DNA of 64,000 nt from Granulicella rosea. GTDB lineage: Bacteria > Acidobacteriota > Terriglobia > Terriglobales > Acidobacteriaceae. The translations under genes were made by a program, and so were the position numbers. Below are positions 17,914-25,703 of this stretch, piece after piece. The stretch spans positions 124,001 to 188,000 of the forward strand of contig NZ_FZOU01000006.1 in NCBI RefSeq assembly GCF_900188085.1, read 5' to 3'. How positions within the stretch are numbered: the stretch's first letter is position 1; the number at the start of each line of letters is the position of its first letter. Under the pieces are notes generated by a model that was not told the DNA's origin, ran no database searches, and saw nothing but the letters and a program-made list of their open reading frames with translations.

Positions 17914-18549
17914 CTATTTTACCGGCGCCTCGGCCATGCCGACCGCGCGGTCCAACGCACCCTGCACCGCCTCCAGCTCCGGCGCGACCAGCCCAGGCCA
18001 ATAGATGCGGACGGTCGAAAACGGCTTGGGGATCAGGAACCGGTCCCAGCTCTTCAGCACCCAGGCCTTGTCCGGCAGCGCGTAGAACGCTCCCACGCTC
18101 TCCGCGCCGACAAGCTGCGCGAGCTGCGAGGCGCCGGGCTTGGCGACCTGCGCCGGACCGCGAGGCCCATCGGCCGTGATCGCGCAGTAGTGGCCCGCGC
18201 CGTAGGCCTCCGCCATCTGCCGCAGCGCCACCGCGCCGCCACGCGACGACGAACCGCGAATCGCCGTGAATCCCAGCAGCTCCACCGTCCGGGCGATCAG
18301 TTCGCCATCGAAGCTGCGCGAGATGAGAATCGCGATCTTCCAGCCGCGAAACCGGTACGCCGCCACCAGCAGCGACCGGTGCCAGAAGGCATACACTCCC
18401 GGGCCGCCGCCGCGCTCCGCCGCCGCCGCGCCCGGCGCGACGACATCCTCAAATCGCAGCGTGCAGCAGAGCAGCCGAATGAGCAGGCTCGCCAGACGCG
18501 GCACGACGGCGAGAATGATGCGTTGCTTCGTGGTGTAAATGAAAGGCAC
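17914..18549 (-). CDS. DUF374 lysophospholipid acyltransferase-like protein
   Basis: 211 residues from a GTG at 18549. The longer open frame upstream overlaps the methyltransferase gene and is unlikely to be translated. Features of the DUF374 branch of the PlsC-like acyltransferases: [13 protein letters not shown] (His of the active-site motif), [26 protein letters not shown] and [17 protein letters not shown] hydrophobic N-terminal anchor covers about residues 10-32. Members are thought to act on envelope lipids, but a substrate is not established. The start region directly abuts the 3' end of the restriction-modification cassette, so the original promoter or first codons may have been replaced. 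Confidence 0.8.
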   Translation of the reverse strand: MPFIYTTKQRIILAVVPRLASLLIRLLCCTLRFEDVVAPGAAAAERGGGPGVYAFWHRSLLVAAYRFRGWKIAILISRSFDGELIARTVELLGFTAIRGSSSRGGAVALRQMAEAYGAGHYCAITADGPRGPAQVAKPGASQLAQLVGAESVGAFYALPDKAWVLKSWDRFLIPKPFSTVRIYWPGLVAPELEAVQGALDRAVGMAEAPVK

Positions 18550-18556
18550 AGGTGAT

Positions 18557-19555
18557 TCAACCTGCGATCGCCACATCAAACAATGTGGGAGAGGACGATA
18601 GTTTGGAAAGATCGATGCCAGATTCTCCGTCCCGCAGCCGCTGGTAGAGCTCCAGCCTTTTAGTATCAGGCAGCTCCTCTGGCAGAAATCTGAACACGGA
18701 GGCTGCCACATAGTTCTTATCCAGTTCGAACGAAAGCCACCTCCGCGCTCCTTGCTCCGCCACCCACCCTGTAGTATTCGATCCTGCGAAGATGTCAACG
18801 ACGACATCACCGGGGTCCGTCAGCATATCGATGAAAAATGCGGGAATCTTCGCTGGAAAACGAGCTGGATGCATCGTCGTTCCCGCCAACCTGCACCCTG
18901 CGGTATACTGACCGTTGGACTCAGTATTGGGCACATTCAGCAGATTTGAAGGAATGGCGCCACCATTATCTTTTGAAAAAGCTGCTCCAATGTCATGGCC
19001 ACTCGGACGCAGCTTCGGCTTATAGAAAGCTGCCGGATCGGCAAGCAGTTTTTTCATCCGGTCGCTGTAGGGTGTCAACACCTTAGAAACATCCGCCTTT
19101 GGCCACGCGGTCTTCGAAAGCCACCAAATCGTATTGACCGAGTCCTTCGCACGCATCTTCCGCTTATTGACCCATTCAATGGGACTCGGCAACTTGGACG
19201 GATTGAACCAATAAAAATCTTCCGCCAGATGGAAGCCCAATTCGTCGACAAATCGAATCAACAACCGGAAGTTATATAGGCTGCGAGATGGGATTCCCTT
19301 TTGATAGGCTCCGCCGAGATCGATGACGAAGCTCCCATCGTCCCGAAGTTTGCGCTTCACGACCTCCGCAAATTTCATAATCCAATCAAGATAGGAATCT
19401 TGATCGAGATTGCCGTATTCTTTTTGCCGCTGCAAAGCGAAGGGCGGACTGGTCATCACAAGACTGACACTTCTATCCGCAAGCTGCTCAAGCAGCATCA
19501 GAGAATCGCCGCAAAGCGCCTTTCCGTGGACCGTCTTGTACGCGAAGGATGTAAT
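18557..19555 (-). CDS. PvuII-like N4-cytosine DNA methyltransferase, apparent ATT start
   Basis: Protects DNA from the partner endonuclease; by similarity to M.PvuII (recalled) it should methylate the inner cytosine of CAGCTG at N4. The motif order is beta-class: catalytic TSPPF first, then DIFAGSNTTGWVAE (AdoMet-binding F-x-G motif) near the end. Long stretches match M.PvuII, e.g. FALQRQKEYGNL, AEDFYWFNPSKLPSPIEW and RPSGHDIGAAFSKDNGG. The first ATG (19498) would cut off YKTVHGKALCGDSL, which aligns with the PvuII N-terminus. Between the upstream in-frame TAG (19574-19576) and that ATG there is no ATG, GTG or TTG; an ATT at 19555 has GGAG 8 nt upstream, giving 332 residues. A start at 19498 remains the conservative alternative. 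Confidence 0.9.
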   Translation of the reverse strand: MTSFAYKTVHGKALCGDSLMLLEQLADRSVSLVMTSPPFALQRQKEYGNLDQDSYLDWIMKFAEVVKRKLRDDGSFVIDLGGAYQKGIPSRSLYNFRLLIRFVDELGFHLAEDFYWFNPSKLPSPIEWVNKRKMRAKDSVNTIWWLSKTAWPKADVSKVLTPYSDRMKKLLADPAAFYKPKLRPSGHDIGAAFSKDNGGAIPSNLLNVPNTESNGQYTAGCRLAGTTMHPARFPAKIPAFFIDMLTDPGDVVVDIFAGSNTTGWVAEQGARRWLSFELDKNYVAASVFRFLPEELPDTKRLELYQRLRDGESGIDLSKLSSSPTLFDVAIAG

Positions 19556-19574
19556 GGTGCGATCTCCAATTTGC

Positions 19575-19600
19575 TACGTTAAGTCTGTAGACGTAAAGTC
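19575..19600 (+). promoter_or_regulatory. C-box: tandem controller-protein operators
   Basis: TACGTTAAGTC (19575-19585), spacer TGTA, GACGTAAAGTC (19590-19600). The two 11-mers are near-identical and fit the GACT-N3-AGTC type of half-site pair known from C-protein operators of PvuII-like systems. The box ends 23 nt before the ATG of the C-R gene and starts 20 nt upstream of the methyltransferase start. A possible -10 (TTAATC, about 19604-19609) just after the right site would give a nearly leaderless mRNA, as is known for C genes. Confidence 0.8.
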
Positions 19601-19623
19601 ATCTTAATCGCCACTGTGGATGA

Positions 19624-20403
19624 ATGGCAAGCTCATCTTCTTTCAGAGCAATTCTCGCACGCAATCTTCAATCCATTCGACGTCGGCAGAAGCTGTCTCA
19701 AGAGCGGCTGGCCGAGCTATCGGGGCTACACCGAACCTATGTAGGCTCCGTCGAACGCGGAGAGCGTAATATTTCACTCGATAACATCGAGCATCTGGCA
19801 AAGGCGCTGTCTGTCAGCCCGGCTGATTTGCTGACGCCAACCCAAGCCGAGGACGACATTGACGACCGTCTTCTTCTTGAAACCATGTTTCCCGCGATTC
19901 GCAGATACCAGCAACTGGCAACCAAACATGGAATAGGAGATATCTTTCAGGATAACGGCGGCAAGCTGTTACAGATGCTTCTCATCACAGGGTTGGAGGT
20001 GGTGAAAGGCAGGGAGGGCAACGACGCGGTCGATATAAGGGGTCGCGAGTACGAACTGAAATCCGTCAACCGCAGCTTGACCTCCAGCTTTTCGACACAT
20101 CACCACCTAAATCCTGCGATTATCCAAAAGTATCGATCTGTCGGTTGGTACTTTGCAATCTATGAAGGGATCGAACTGATCGAGATGTACTTCGTCGAAC
20201 CGGAGAGGCTGGAGCCTTATTTCGTCAAATGGGCAGAAAAATGGAATGCCGAAGGCAATAAAGACATCAACAACCCAAAAATTTCTCTCAAGTTCGTCCG
20301 CCAAGTCGGCACATTGATCTATGAGACAAGAGACCAAATCATTCCAGCTAGAAGCAAGGGACTTGCTGAGTCAATTCATGACGTTGAAAAGCCGGAAGAC
20401 TAG
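19624..20403 (+). CDS. Fused controller-restriction endonuclease (C-R), PvuII-like
   Basis: 259 residues. Residues 7-72 form an XRE-type HTH ([28 protein letters not shown]) like free C proteins. From about residue 77 the chain aligns with R.PvuII (recalled) at a constant offset of 76: D110 in [11 protein letters not shown], the catalytic triad D134 / E144 / K146 in GREGNDAVD and YELK, and the recognition-loop histidines 159-161 in FSTHHHLNP. All catalytic residues are kept, so cleavage of CAGCTG is predicted. A 26-residue tail follows the point where R.PvuII ends. No Met is needed at the junction and no separate C gene exists. The gene is divergent from the methyltransferase and its stop overlaps the stop of the ABC permease gene (CTAG). 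GC is clearly below that of its neighbours. Confidence 0.92.
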   Translation: MASSSSFRAILARNLQSIRRRQKLSQERLAELSGLHRTYVGSVERGERNISLDNIEHLAKALSVSPADLLTPTQAEDDIDDRLLLETMFPAIRRYQQLATKHGIGDIFQDNGGKLLQMLLITGLEVVKGREGNDAVDIRGREYELKSVNRSLTSSFSTHHHLNPAIIQKYRSVGWYFAIYEGIELIEMYFVEPERLEPYFVKWAEKWNAEGNKDINNPKISLKFVRQVGTLIYETRDQIIPARSKGLAESIHDVEKPED

Positions 20404-21635
20404 CTGTACCGCAGCCACCGCAGCATCTCGCCCACGCTGGGTTTCTTGCCATACATCAAAATCCCCACGCGGTAGATGCGGCTCGCGACATACAGGATCG
20501 CCACGATGCTGAGGCTCATCAGCACGAAGCTCGTCACGATCTCCCACGGCTGCGGGTGGCCCAGCGAGATGCGGAAGTTCATCAGCAGCGGGCTGCAGAA
20601 CGGAATTAGCGAGACCACCTTCGCCAGCGTCGAATCCGGCGCGTTGATAATCGAAAAGATCATGACCACGCAGAACGCCAGCGGCATCACCAGGAACATG
20701 TTCAACTGCTGCAGCTCCTGCTCGGAGTTCGTCATCGCGCCTAGCGCCACCGCGATCGACGAGTAGAGCAGGAAGGCGAAGATGAAGTACGCAACGAAAA
20801 AGAAGATCTGTACCGGCGTAATCAGCAGGTGGACCCCGCCGCCCAGCGCCGCCGCGAAGGGCGTATAGCTCAGCAGGCCGGCCGCCGTCATCCAGATGCC
20901 GATCTGCGTCAGACCGACGGCGCCGACGCCGAAGAGCTTGCCCGCAAGCATCTGGTCCGGAGTAATCGTCGACAGCATCACCTCGAAGACGCGGCTCGTC
21001 TTCTCCTCGATGATCGACCGCGCGGTGTTCATGCCGTATAGCATGATGACCATATACATCAGAAAGAAAAGGAGATACGCCGCCCCGAAGGCGGTCTTGC
21101 TGGAGCCCGTCGCGCTCGTATCCACGTCGACCGGCAACAGCAGCGCGTCGATCTCGGCGAGGCTCATACCCTGCCGGGTCAGGCGTTCGCGGGTCAGCAC
21201 TACCTTGATCGCGTCTTTCAAGTTCTGCTCGGTCGCGATGTCGCCGGCGGAACGCGGCTTGTACCGGAAGACCGGTCTGGCCTCGGCTGCGGCTGGCGGG
21301 GTGACCCAGAGATAGCCGACAAGGTCGTTCTCGTTGTCGCGCAACGCGGCGTTCAGAGCGGCTTCGGTCTGGGGCGTCGGCGGTGGTGTGTCCACGCGCA
21401 TGTGGGCGCCTTTGCCGTCCTCCAGCTCCCGCTTCACGCCATCGGCGAAGGCGGCGTCCGCGGCGACAACCGCCACGTGCGAGGTCGACCTCGTGCTGAA
21501 GGCCAGGTATCCGCCGCCGAAGACGAGCCCGCCCATCAGCACCGGTATCAGCACGGTCATGATAATAAAGGCCTTCGTCCGAATCCGTTCGAGGTACTCG
21601 CGCTTGGCGATCAGCCAGATGTTACGCATCGACAT
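20400..21635 (-). CDS. ABC-2 type export permease (NatB-like)
   Basis: 411 residues with one N-terminal TM helix (about 21-45), a large extracytoplasmic loop (about 50-185) and five or six C-terminal TM helices, the layout of the ABC2_membrane_3 / NatB family. The motif [38 protein letters not shown] is characteristic of the coupling helix region. It overlaps the ATPase gene by 14 nt, forming an operon in which the ATPase comes first. The family exports Na+, drugs or lipid-like molecules; the substrate here is unknown. Confidence 0.88.
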   Translation of the reverse strand: MSMRNIWLIAKREYLERIRTKAFIIMTVLIPVLMGGLVFGGGYLAFSTRSTSHVAVVAADAAFADGVKRELEDGKGAHMRVDTPPPTPQTEAALNAALRDNENDLVGYLWVTPPAAAEARPVFRYKPRSAGDIATEQNLKDAIKVVLTRERLTRQGMSLAEIDALLLPVDVDTSATGSSKTAFGAAYLLFFLMYMVIMLYGMNTARSIIEEKTSRVFEVMLSTITPDQMLAGKLFGVGAVGLTQIGIWMTAAGLLSYTPFAAALGGGVHLLITPVQIFFFVAYFIFAFLLYSSIAVALGAMTNSEQELQQLNMFLVMPLAFCVVMIFSIINAPDSTLAKVVSLIPFCSPLLMNFRISLGHPQPWEIVTSFVLMSLSIVAILYVASRIYRVGILMYGKKPSVGEMLRWLRYS

Positions 21636-22530
21636 TGCTCCCTATCGTCTCGATAAAGATCTCCTCCAGCGTCGGTTCGACGACCTGGAAGCTGGTGATG
21701 CGTGCTCCGCCGGCGAGCGCCGCAGCCAGCAGCGCCTGGGCGTCGGCGCCGTCGTTCAGCCGAATCTCCGCCTGTCCGGGGTAGTTCTTCACCGACTGAA
21801 TGGCCGGATGCCGCAGGAAGCCGCCGTCGCCTGCATACGAGATATGCACCCGGTTGGCCGGATAGCGCGACTTGATAGCCTGCATGCCGCCTTCGAGCAC
21901 CAGCCGTCCTTTATAGATGATGGCGATCTCATCGCACAGCTTCTCTACCTGATCCATGCGGTGCGTGCTGAAAAGAATGGCTTTACCGTCTTCGCGCAGG
22001 CTCACCAGCGTATCCATCAGCAAGGCGGCGTTCACCGGGTCGAGGCCGCTGAAGGGTTCGTCCATGATGATCAGCTCCGGCTCGTGCAGCAGCGAGGCGA
22101 TGAACTGAATCTTCTGCTGCATGCCCTTCGAGAGCGCCTCGGTTCTCTTATCGACCGCATCCGAGATGAGTAATCGCTCGCACCACGCATGCGCCCGCGC
22201 ACTCGCAACCGCCGGGCTGAGCCCGCGAAGCTGGCCGAGGAAGATGAGCTGCTCCATCACCTTCATCTTCTTATAGAGCCCGCGTTCTTCCGGCAGATAG
22301 CCCACGCGGCGCAGCGCCTCGCGCGTGAACGGCTGGCCGAAGAGCGATACCGTACCCGAATCCGGCGCCGTGATGCCGATCATCATGCGGATGGAGCTGG
22401 TCTTGCCCGAGCCGTTCGGCCCCAGCAGCCCGAACATCGTTCCCGCCTCGATACGCAGCGAGAGTCCCTCGACGGCGACCTTGGAATCATAGACTTTGCG
22501 GATGTTACGGAGATCGACGATAGGGTTCAT
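21622..22530 (-). CDS. ABC transporter ATP-binding protein (NatA-like)
   Basis: 302 residues: Walker A GLLGPNGSGKTS (about 33-44), a Q-loop region near VGYLPEERGLYKKM, signature LSKGMQQK, Walker B LIIMDEPFSGLD, H-loop STHRM. The ~85-residue C-terminal extension is typical of the DUF4162 type found in NatA-like exporters. It powers the overlapping permease gene downstream. The start ATG follows a weak GCAGG. The YPEERGLY form of the Q-loop region is characteristic of this subgroup. Confidence 0.92.
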   Translation of the reverse strand: MNPIVDLRNIRKVYDSKVAVEGLSLRIEAGTMFGLLGPNGSGKTSSIRMMIGITAPDSGTVSLFGQPFTREALRRVGYLPEERGLYKKMKVMEQLIFLGQLRGLSPAVASARAHAWCERLLISDAVDKRTEALSKGMQQKIQFIASLLHEPELIIMDEPFSGLDPVNAALLMDTLVSLREDGKAILFSTHRMDQVEKLCDEIAIIYKGRLVLEGGMQAIKSRYPANRVHISYAGDGGFLRHPAIQSVKNYPGQAEIRLNDGADAQALLAAALAGGARITSFQVVEPTLEEIFIETIGSNVDA

Positions 22531-22572
22531 GGGCCTGCTTTTGCGTTGAGTGAAAGTCTAGCAGGGACGACA

Positions 22573-22597
22573 AAGCCCCGGACTGTCTCCGGGGCTT
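22573..22597 (-). terminator. Terminator-like hairpin after the YXWGXW gene
   Basis: 9-bp GC-rich stem AAGCCCCGG / CCGGGGCTT, 7-nt loop, followed on the minus strand by TTGTC. It lies 19 bp past the stop of the gene at 22616-22981 and 42 bp before the ABC operon, so it separates the two units. Confidence 0.65.
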
Positions 22598-22615
22598 CGC
22601 GTCACAGCAAACGAT

Positions 22616-22981
22616 CTAGCGGCGACCTTCGAAGTGGTGGTCGCCATGATCCTCATGGTCCCAGTGGCCTTCGTGCATCTGCCAGCCCTGCTGGTAGTGG
22701 TCGTAGTGCGGATGATTCCAGTAGGCGCCCTCGTAAGGCTGGCGATCCCACCGGCCGCCTACCCAGCGGTAGTTGCCGTTGTAGGGCTGCCAGTAACCGT
22801 CGATCCAGCCGTAGCCCGGTCCGGGCATGGCCGGACGAACCTCGTAGCGCAACGGTGGCGGCGTGCGTCCGATGTAGATGCCTACCTGGGCCTGCGCCGG
22901 GGTTGCCAGGGTGAAAGCGGCGAGTGCCGCTGCAAGCGATGCCGGTACCCAGTACAGCGATTTTCTATTTGCAATCTTCAT
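22616..22981 (-). CDS. Secreted YXWGXW-repeat protein
   Basis: 121 residues. A signal peptide ends at ATPAQAQ (about residue 32). The mature part is rich in Trp, Tyr, Gly and His, with repeats of the YXWGXW/WxxGxW kind (GPGYGWIDGYWQPYNGNYRWVGGRWDR) and a His/Asp/Glu-rich tail (HEDHGDHHFEGRR) that could bind divalent metal. Family members are small periplasmic or surface proteins of unknown function. It is transcribed away from pyrH. Confidence 0.75.
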   Translation of the reverse strand: MKIANRKSLYWVPASLAAALAAFTLATPAQAQVGIYIGRTPPPLRYEVRPAMPGPGYGWIDGYWQPYNGNYRWVGGRWDRQPYEGAYWNHPHYDHYQQGWQMHEGHWDHEDHGDHHFEGRR

Positions 22982-23150
22982 CGTTCTCCGATCACGCGGC
23001 CGTTTCAGATGCCCCGTCTAAAAGGTAGATACACAAAACAGGACACTTAGTTGTCCGTCCAGCGCCGATTCACGAATCGCGCCCAAATCGGGCAACCTCT
23101 TGCGCCCGGCGCTGCGAAAGCCCAGCCCGCATGAGATACTTGAACCTGAC

Positions 23151-23855
23151 ATGTACAAGCGAGTTCTCCTCAAGCTCTCCGGTGAAGCCCTGGCTGCAGG
23201 TAAGGGTTTCGGCATCGACGCCATCTTCATCCACAAGATTGCCGAAGAGATCGCAGCCGTTCATGCGCTGGGCTGTGAGATCGGCATCGTCGTCGGCGGC
23301 GGAAACTTCTTCCGCGGCGTCGCCCAGCAGGCCATCGATATGGACCGCGTCGCGGCCGATCACATGGGCATGCTCTCGACCGTCATCAACGCCATTGCGC
23401 TGCAGGACGCGATCGAAAAGCGGGGCCTCTTCTGCCGCGTCATGTCGGCCATCGAGATGCACCAGGTCGCCGAACCCTACATCCGCCGCAAGGCCGTTCG
23501 GCACCTTGAAAAGAATCGCGTCGTGATCTTCGCCGCAGGCACCGGCAACCCCTACTTTTCGACCGATACCGCCGCCAGCCTGCGCGCGATGGAGATCAAG
23601 GCCGACATCCTGCTGAAGGCGACCTCCGTCGACGGCATCTACACCGCCGACCCCAAGAAGGACCCCGCCGCCACCAAGTTCGACACCATCACCTACGACG
23701 AAATTCTGCGCCGCAACCTCAAGGTGATGGATACCAGCGCCGTTTCGCTCTGCCGGGACAACAATATGCCGATGATGGTGTTCAGCATGAGAGAGCAGGG
23801 CAATATCACCCGGGTCGTCGCCGGGGAACAGCTCGGCTCGTTGGTCGTACCCTAA
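23151..23855 (+). CDS. pyrH: UMP kinase
   Basis: Phosphorylates UMP to UDP, feeding all pyrimidine nucleotides. From the ATG at 23151 ([17 protein letters not shown]) it has 234 residues, the normal length. Family motifs: [45 protein letters not shown] and the C-terminal [20 protein letters not shown]. Unlike the usual rpsB-tsf-pyrH-frr order, it stands alone here, about 23 kb from rpsB-tsf, and no frr gene follows. Confidence 0.96.
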   Translation: MYKRVLLKLSGEALAAGKGFGIDAIFIHKIAEEIAAVHALGCEIGIVVGGGNFFRGVAQQAIDMDRVAADHMGMLSTVINAIALQDAIEKRGLFCRVMSAIEMHQVAEPYIRRKAVRHLEKNRVVIFAAGTGNPYFSTDTAASLRAMEIKADILLKATSVDGIYTADPKKDPAATKFDTITYDEILRRNLKVMDTSAVSLCRDNNMPMMVFSMREQGNITRVVAGEQLGSLVVP

Positions 23856-23882
23856 TTTTTGGCCGTCCCCGCGATTGTTGGC

Positions 23883-23965
23883 CGTTCCCACGGGGAATCT
23901 GTTCTCGTCTTTTTTGTTTGTTGTCCTCGTATTTGTCGTCCTCGTAGAGGATCTGCTTCTGTTCT
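23883..23965. repeat. Intergenic repeat units after pyrH
   Basis: Two short units: GTTCCCACGGGGAATCTG (23884-23901) and GTCGTCCTCGTAGAGG (23936-23951) followed by ATCTGCTTCTG. The second resembles 13252-13277; the first resembles GTCATTCCCGCAGGGAATC at 53996-54014. Small CCTCG-N-AGAGG-type palindromes sit inside them. Confidence 0.55.
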
Positions 23966-24037
23966 TGCCTTTTGCAAGCGCCCTCCGCCCGCACCATCTC
24001 CCCATGAACGGCGGCGGGGCGCCTGCCCATCGAGCCT

Positions 24038-25204
24038 TTGAAGACTGCCGTCGAGATCGAGCACGCCCCCACCCCGGAGGCCGTGACCACCCGCAAGCCT
24101 GCGCTGCCGGCTCTGACCGGTCTGCGCACGCTGCTGGCGCTGAATATCGTTCTCTTCCACTTCACGCCGTCGCATCTGCACTATCTTTACCCGGTCATCG
24201 ACAACGCCTACGTCTTCGTCGGCTTCTTCTTCCTGATCTCGGGCTTCATCCTCAGCTACAACTACTCCGACCGGGCCCTGACGCTGTCGCCGCGCCAGTT
24301 TTACCTTGCGCGTTTCTCCCGCATCTACCCCACCTACGCGCTGGCGCTCACGCTGTCGATCCCGCTGATGCTCGGCGAGTACAAGGCCCGTTCGCACCGT
24401 GAGTTCTGGGAAGGCCTCTTCCTCACCCCGCTAACCATGCAGGGTTGGAGCGCGTCGCTCGCGACCTACTGGAATACGGTCGGCTGGACGATCTCGGCCG
24501 AGGTTGCACTCTACCTCGCGTTTCCGTTCCTGCTGCGCCAGTTCGCCACGCGCGGCGCGCGGCTGAATACGCCCGCCAAACTGATTGCCGCGATGCTCGT
24601 CCTGTGGGTGATCGGCATCACACCACACCTCTTTTACCTGTTCACGAACCCGGACCACATCGTCGGGCATATCGACCGCTTCAGCAGCGGATACTGGCTT
24701 CGGACGCTGAAATACACCCCCCCGCCCTATCTCTGCACCTTCCTGAACGGCATGCTGCTTTCGCGCCTGCACGCGACGCTCAATCTCTCGCGGCGTCAGC
24801 GCTTCCTCGTCGCGGCGGCTGCTCTCTTTGGCCTGTGGCTGTTCTTCGAGACCATCGTCCGCCAGATGCCCTACGTGCTGATGCACGGCTCGCTGATGAT
24901 GCCGTTCTTCGCCGCGCTGATCCTGGGCCTGAGCGGGCCGAACTCGATCGCCTCGGCCTTTTCCTGGCGCCCGCTGGTGCTCTTGGGAGAGACGACGTTT
25001 GCGCTCTATCTGTTACATTTCAATGGATTTGTACTGATCCACCTGTACCACATCCCGGAGCGGCTCCATGTCGCGGCCTACGATCCGTGGATCTCCTATG
25101 CCGCCCTCATCGCCATGGCCTTCGCGACGCTCCACTGGATCGAGCGCCCCGCGCATCGCTACCTGCGCGGTCGCCTGCTGCCCAGGCCCAAGCCTGCCGC
25201 GTAG
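24038..25204 (+). CDS. Acyltransferase family 3 (OafA/YrhL-like) membrane protein
   Basis: 388 residues with about ten TM segments. PALTGLRTLLALNIVLFHF near residues 24-42 carries the conserved Arg/His pattern of acyltransferase-3 proteins (R and H of the catalytic region), and VFVGFFFLISGFILSYNY is the second hallmark. Such proteins O-acetylate surface polysaccharides or lipids. The only in-frame start before the first TM is a TTG at 24038 without a clear ribosome-binding site; a GTG at 24083 is also possible, so the N-terminus is uncertain. Monocistronic. Confidence 0.82.
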   Translation: MKTAVEIEHAPTPEAVTTRKPALPALTGLRTLLALNIVLFHFTPSHLHYLYPVIDNAYVFVGFFFLISGFILSYNYSDRALTLSPRQFYLARFSRIYPTYALALTLSIPLMLGEYKARSHREFWEGLFLTPLTMQGWSASLATYWNTVGWTISAEVALYLAFPFLLRQFATRGARLNTPAKLIAAMLVLWVIGITPHLFYLFTNPDHIVGHIDRFSSGYWLRTLKYTPPPYLCTFLNGMLLSRLHATLNLSRRQRFLVAAAALFGLWLFFETIVRQMPYVLMHGSLMMPFFAALILGLSGPNSIASAFSWRPLVLLGETTFALYLLHFNGFVLIHLYHIPERLHVAAYDPWISYAALIAMAFATLHWIERPAHRYLRGRLLPRPKPAA

Positions 25205-25233
25205 CAATTCGGTAGCGGTCCAGATGCATGTCG

Positions 25234-25575
25234 TCAGGACGGCTTCCAGAGTCCCACGGTATTTCCCTCCACATCCGCAAACCACGCGAAGGTGCCGGTC
25301 GGGATCGGAACCGGCGGCACAAGCGTCTTCCCACCCAGCGACTCAACCTTCTTCAGCGTCTCCGCGACATCGTCCACCTGCACATAGAAGTGAGTGAACT
25401 GGTGCGGCTCGTGGCCCAGGGCGGCAATATGCCCCTGTATCCCATCGGAGGAGCCGGTCTGAATCATCCCCATCGGACCGGGATCGATCGTCCAGCCGAA
25501 GGCCTCGGCATAGAACTGCGATGTCTTCGCCTTATCCTTGCACCCAATCTCGAAATGAACCACCGGCTGCCCCAT
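25234..25575 (-). CDS. VOC (glyoxalase/bleomycin-resistance fold) family protein
   Basis: 113 residues with the two beta-alpha-beta3 modules of the vicinal oxygen chelate fold: VVHFEIGCKDKAKTSQFYAEAFGW and THFYVQVDDVAETLKKVESLGGK, ending TGTFAWFADVEGNTVGLWKP. Putative metal ligands include H7 and the Glu near the C-terminus. The family includes dioxygenases, lyases and resistance proteins; this subgroup is generally uncharacterised. Single gene. Confidence 0.82.
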   Translation of the reverse strand: MGQPVVHFEIGCKDKAKTSQFYAEAFGWTIDPGPMGMIQTGSSDGIQGHIAALGHEPHQFTHFYVQVDDVAETLKKVESLGGKTLVPPVPIPTGTFAWFADVEGNTVGLWKPS

Positions 25576-25645
25576 CGTTGTCTCCCTTCGCGTTTTAGGT
25601 TCGGGGGAAGTCTACTATAAGCCGCATCGAGCTTTGGTCCGGAGA

Positions 25646-25682
25646 CGCCAAAGGCCCCTCGAGGATCGAGGGGCCTTTGGCG
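25646..25682 (-). terminator. Strong hairpin terminator between the VOC and beta-propeller genes
   Basis: A near-perfect stem CGCCAAAGGCCCCTCG / CGAGGGGCCTTTGGCG with a 5-nt loop, 21 bp after the stop of the minus-strand lipoprotein gene. The U-tract is weak, so it may work partly by blocking read-through. Confidence 0.7.
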
Positions 25683-25703
25683 CGTGCAGGGGTGACTTAC
25701 CGT

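Noticed and set aside
18550..18810. Long N-terminus of the DUF374 frame
   Set aside because: Overlaps the methyltransferase 3' end in another frame and lacks family similarity before the GTG at 18549.
19496..19555. Frameshift in the methyltransferase 5' end
   Set aside because: The frame stays open and homologous to PvuII methyltransferase up to the ATT, so a lost start codon is not needed to explain it; a sequencing error cannot be fully excluded.
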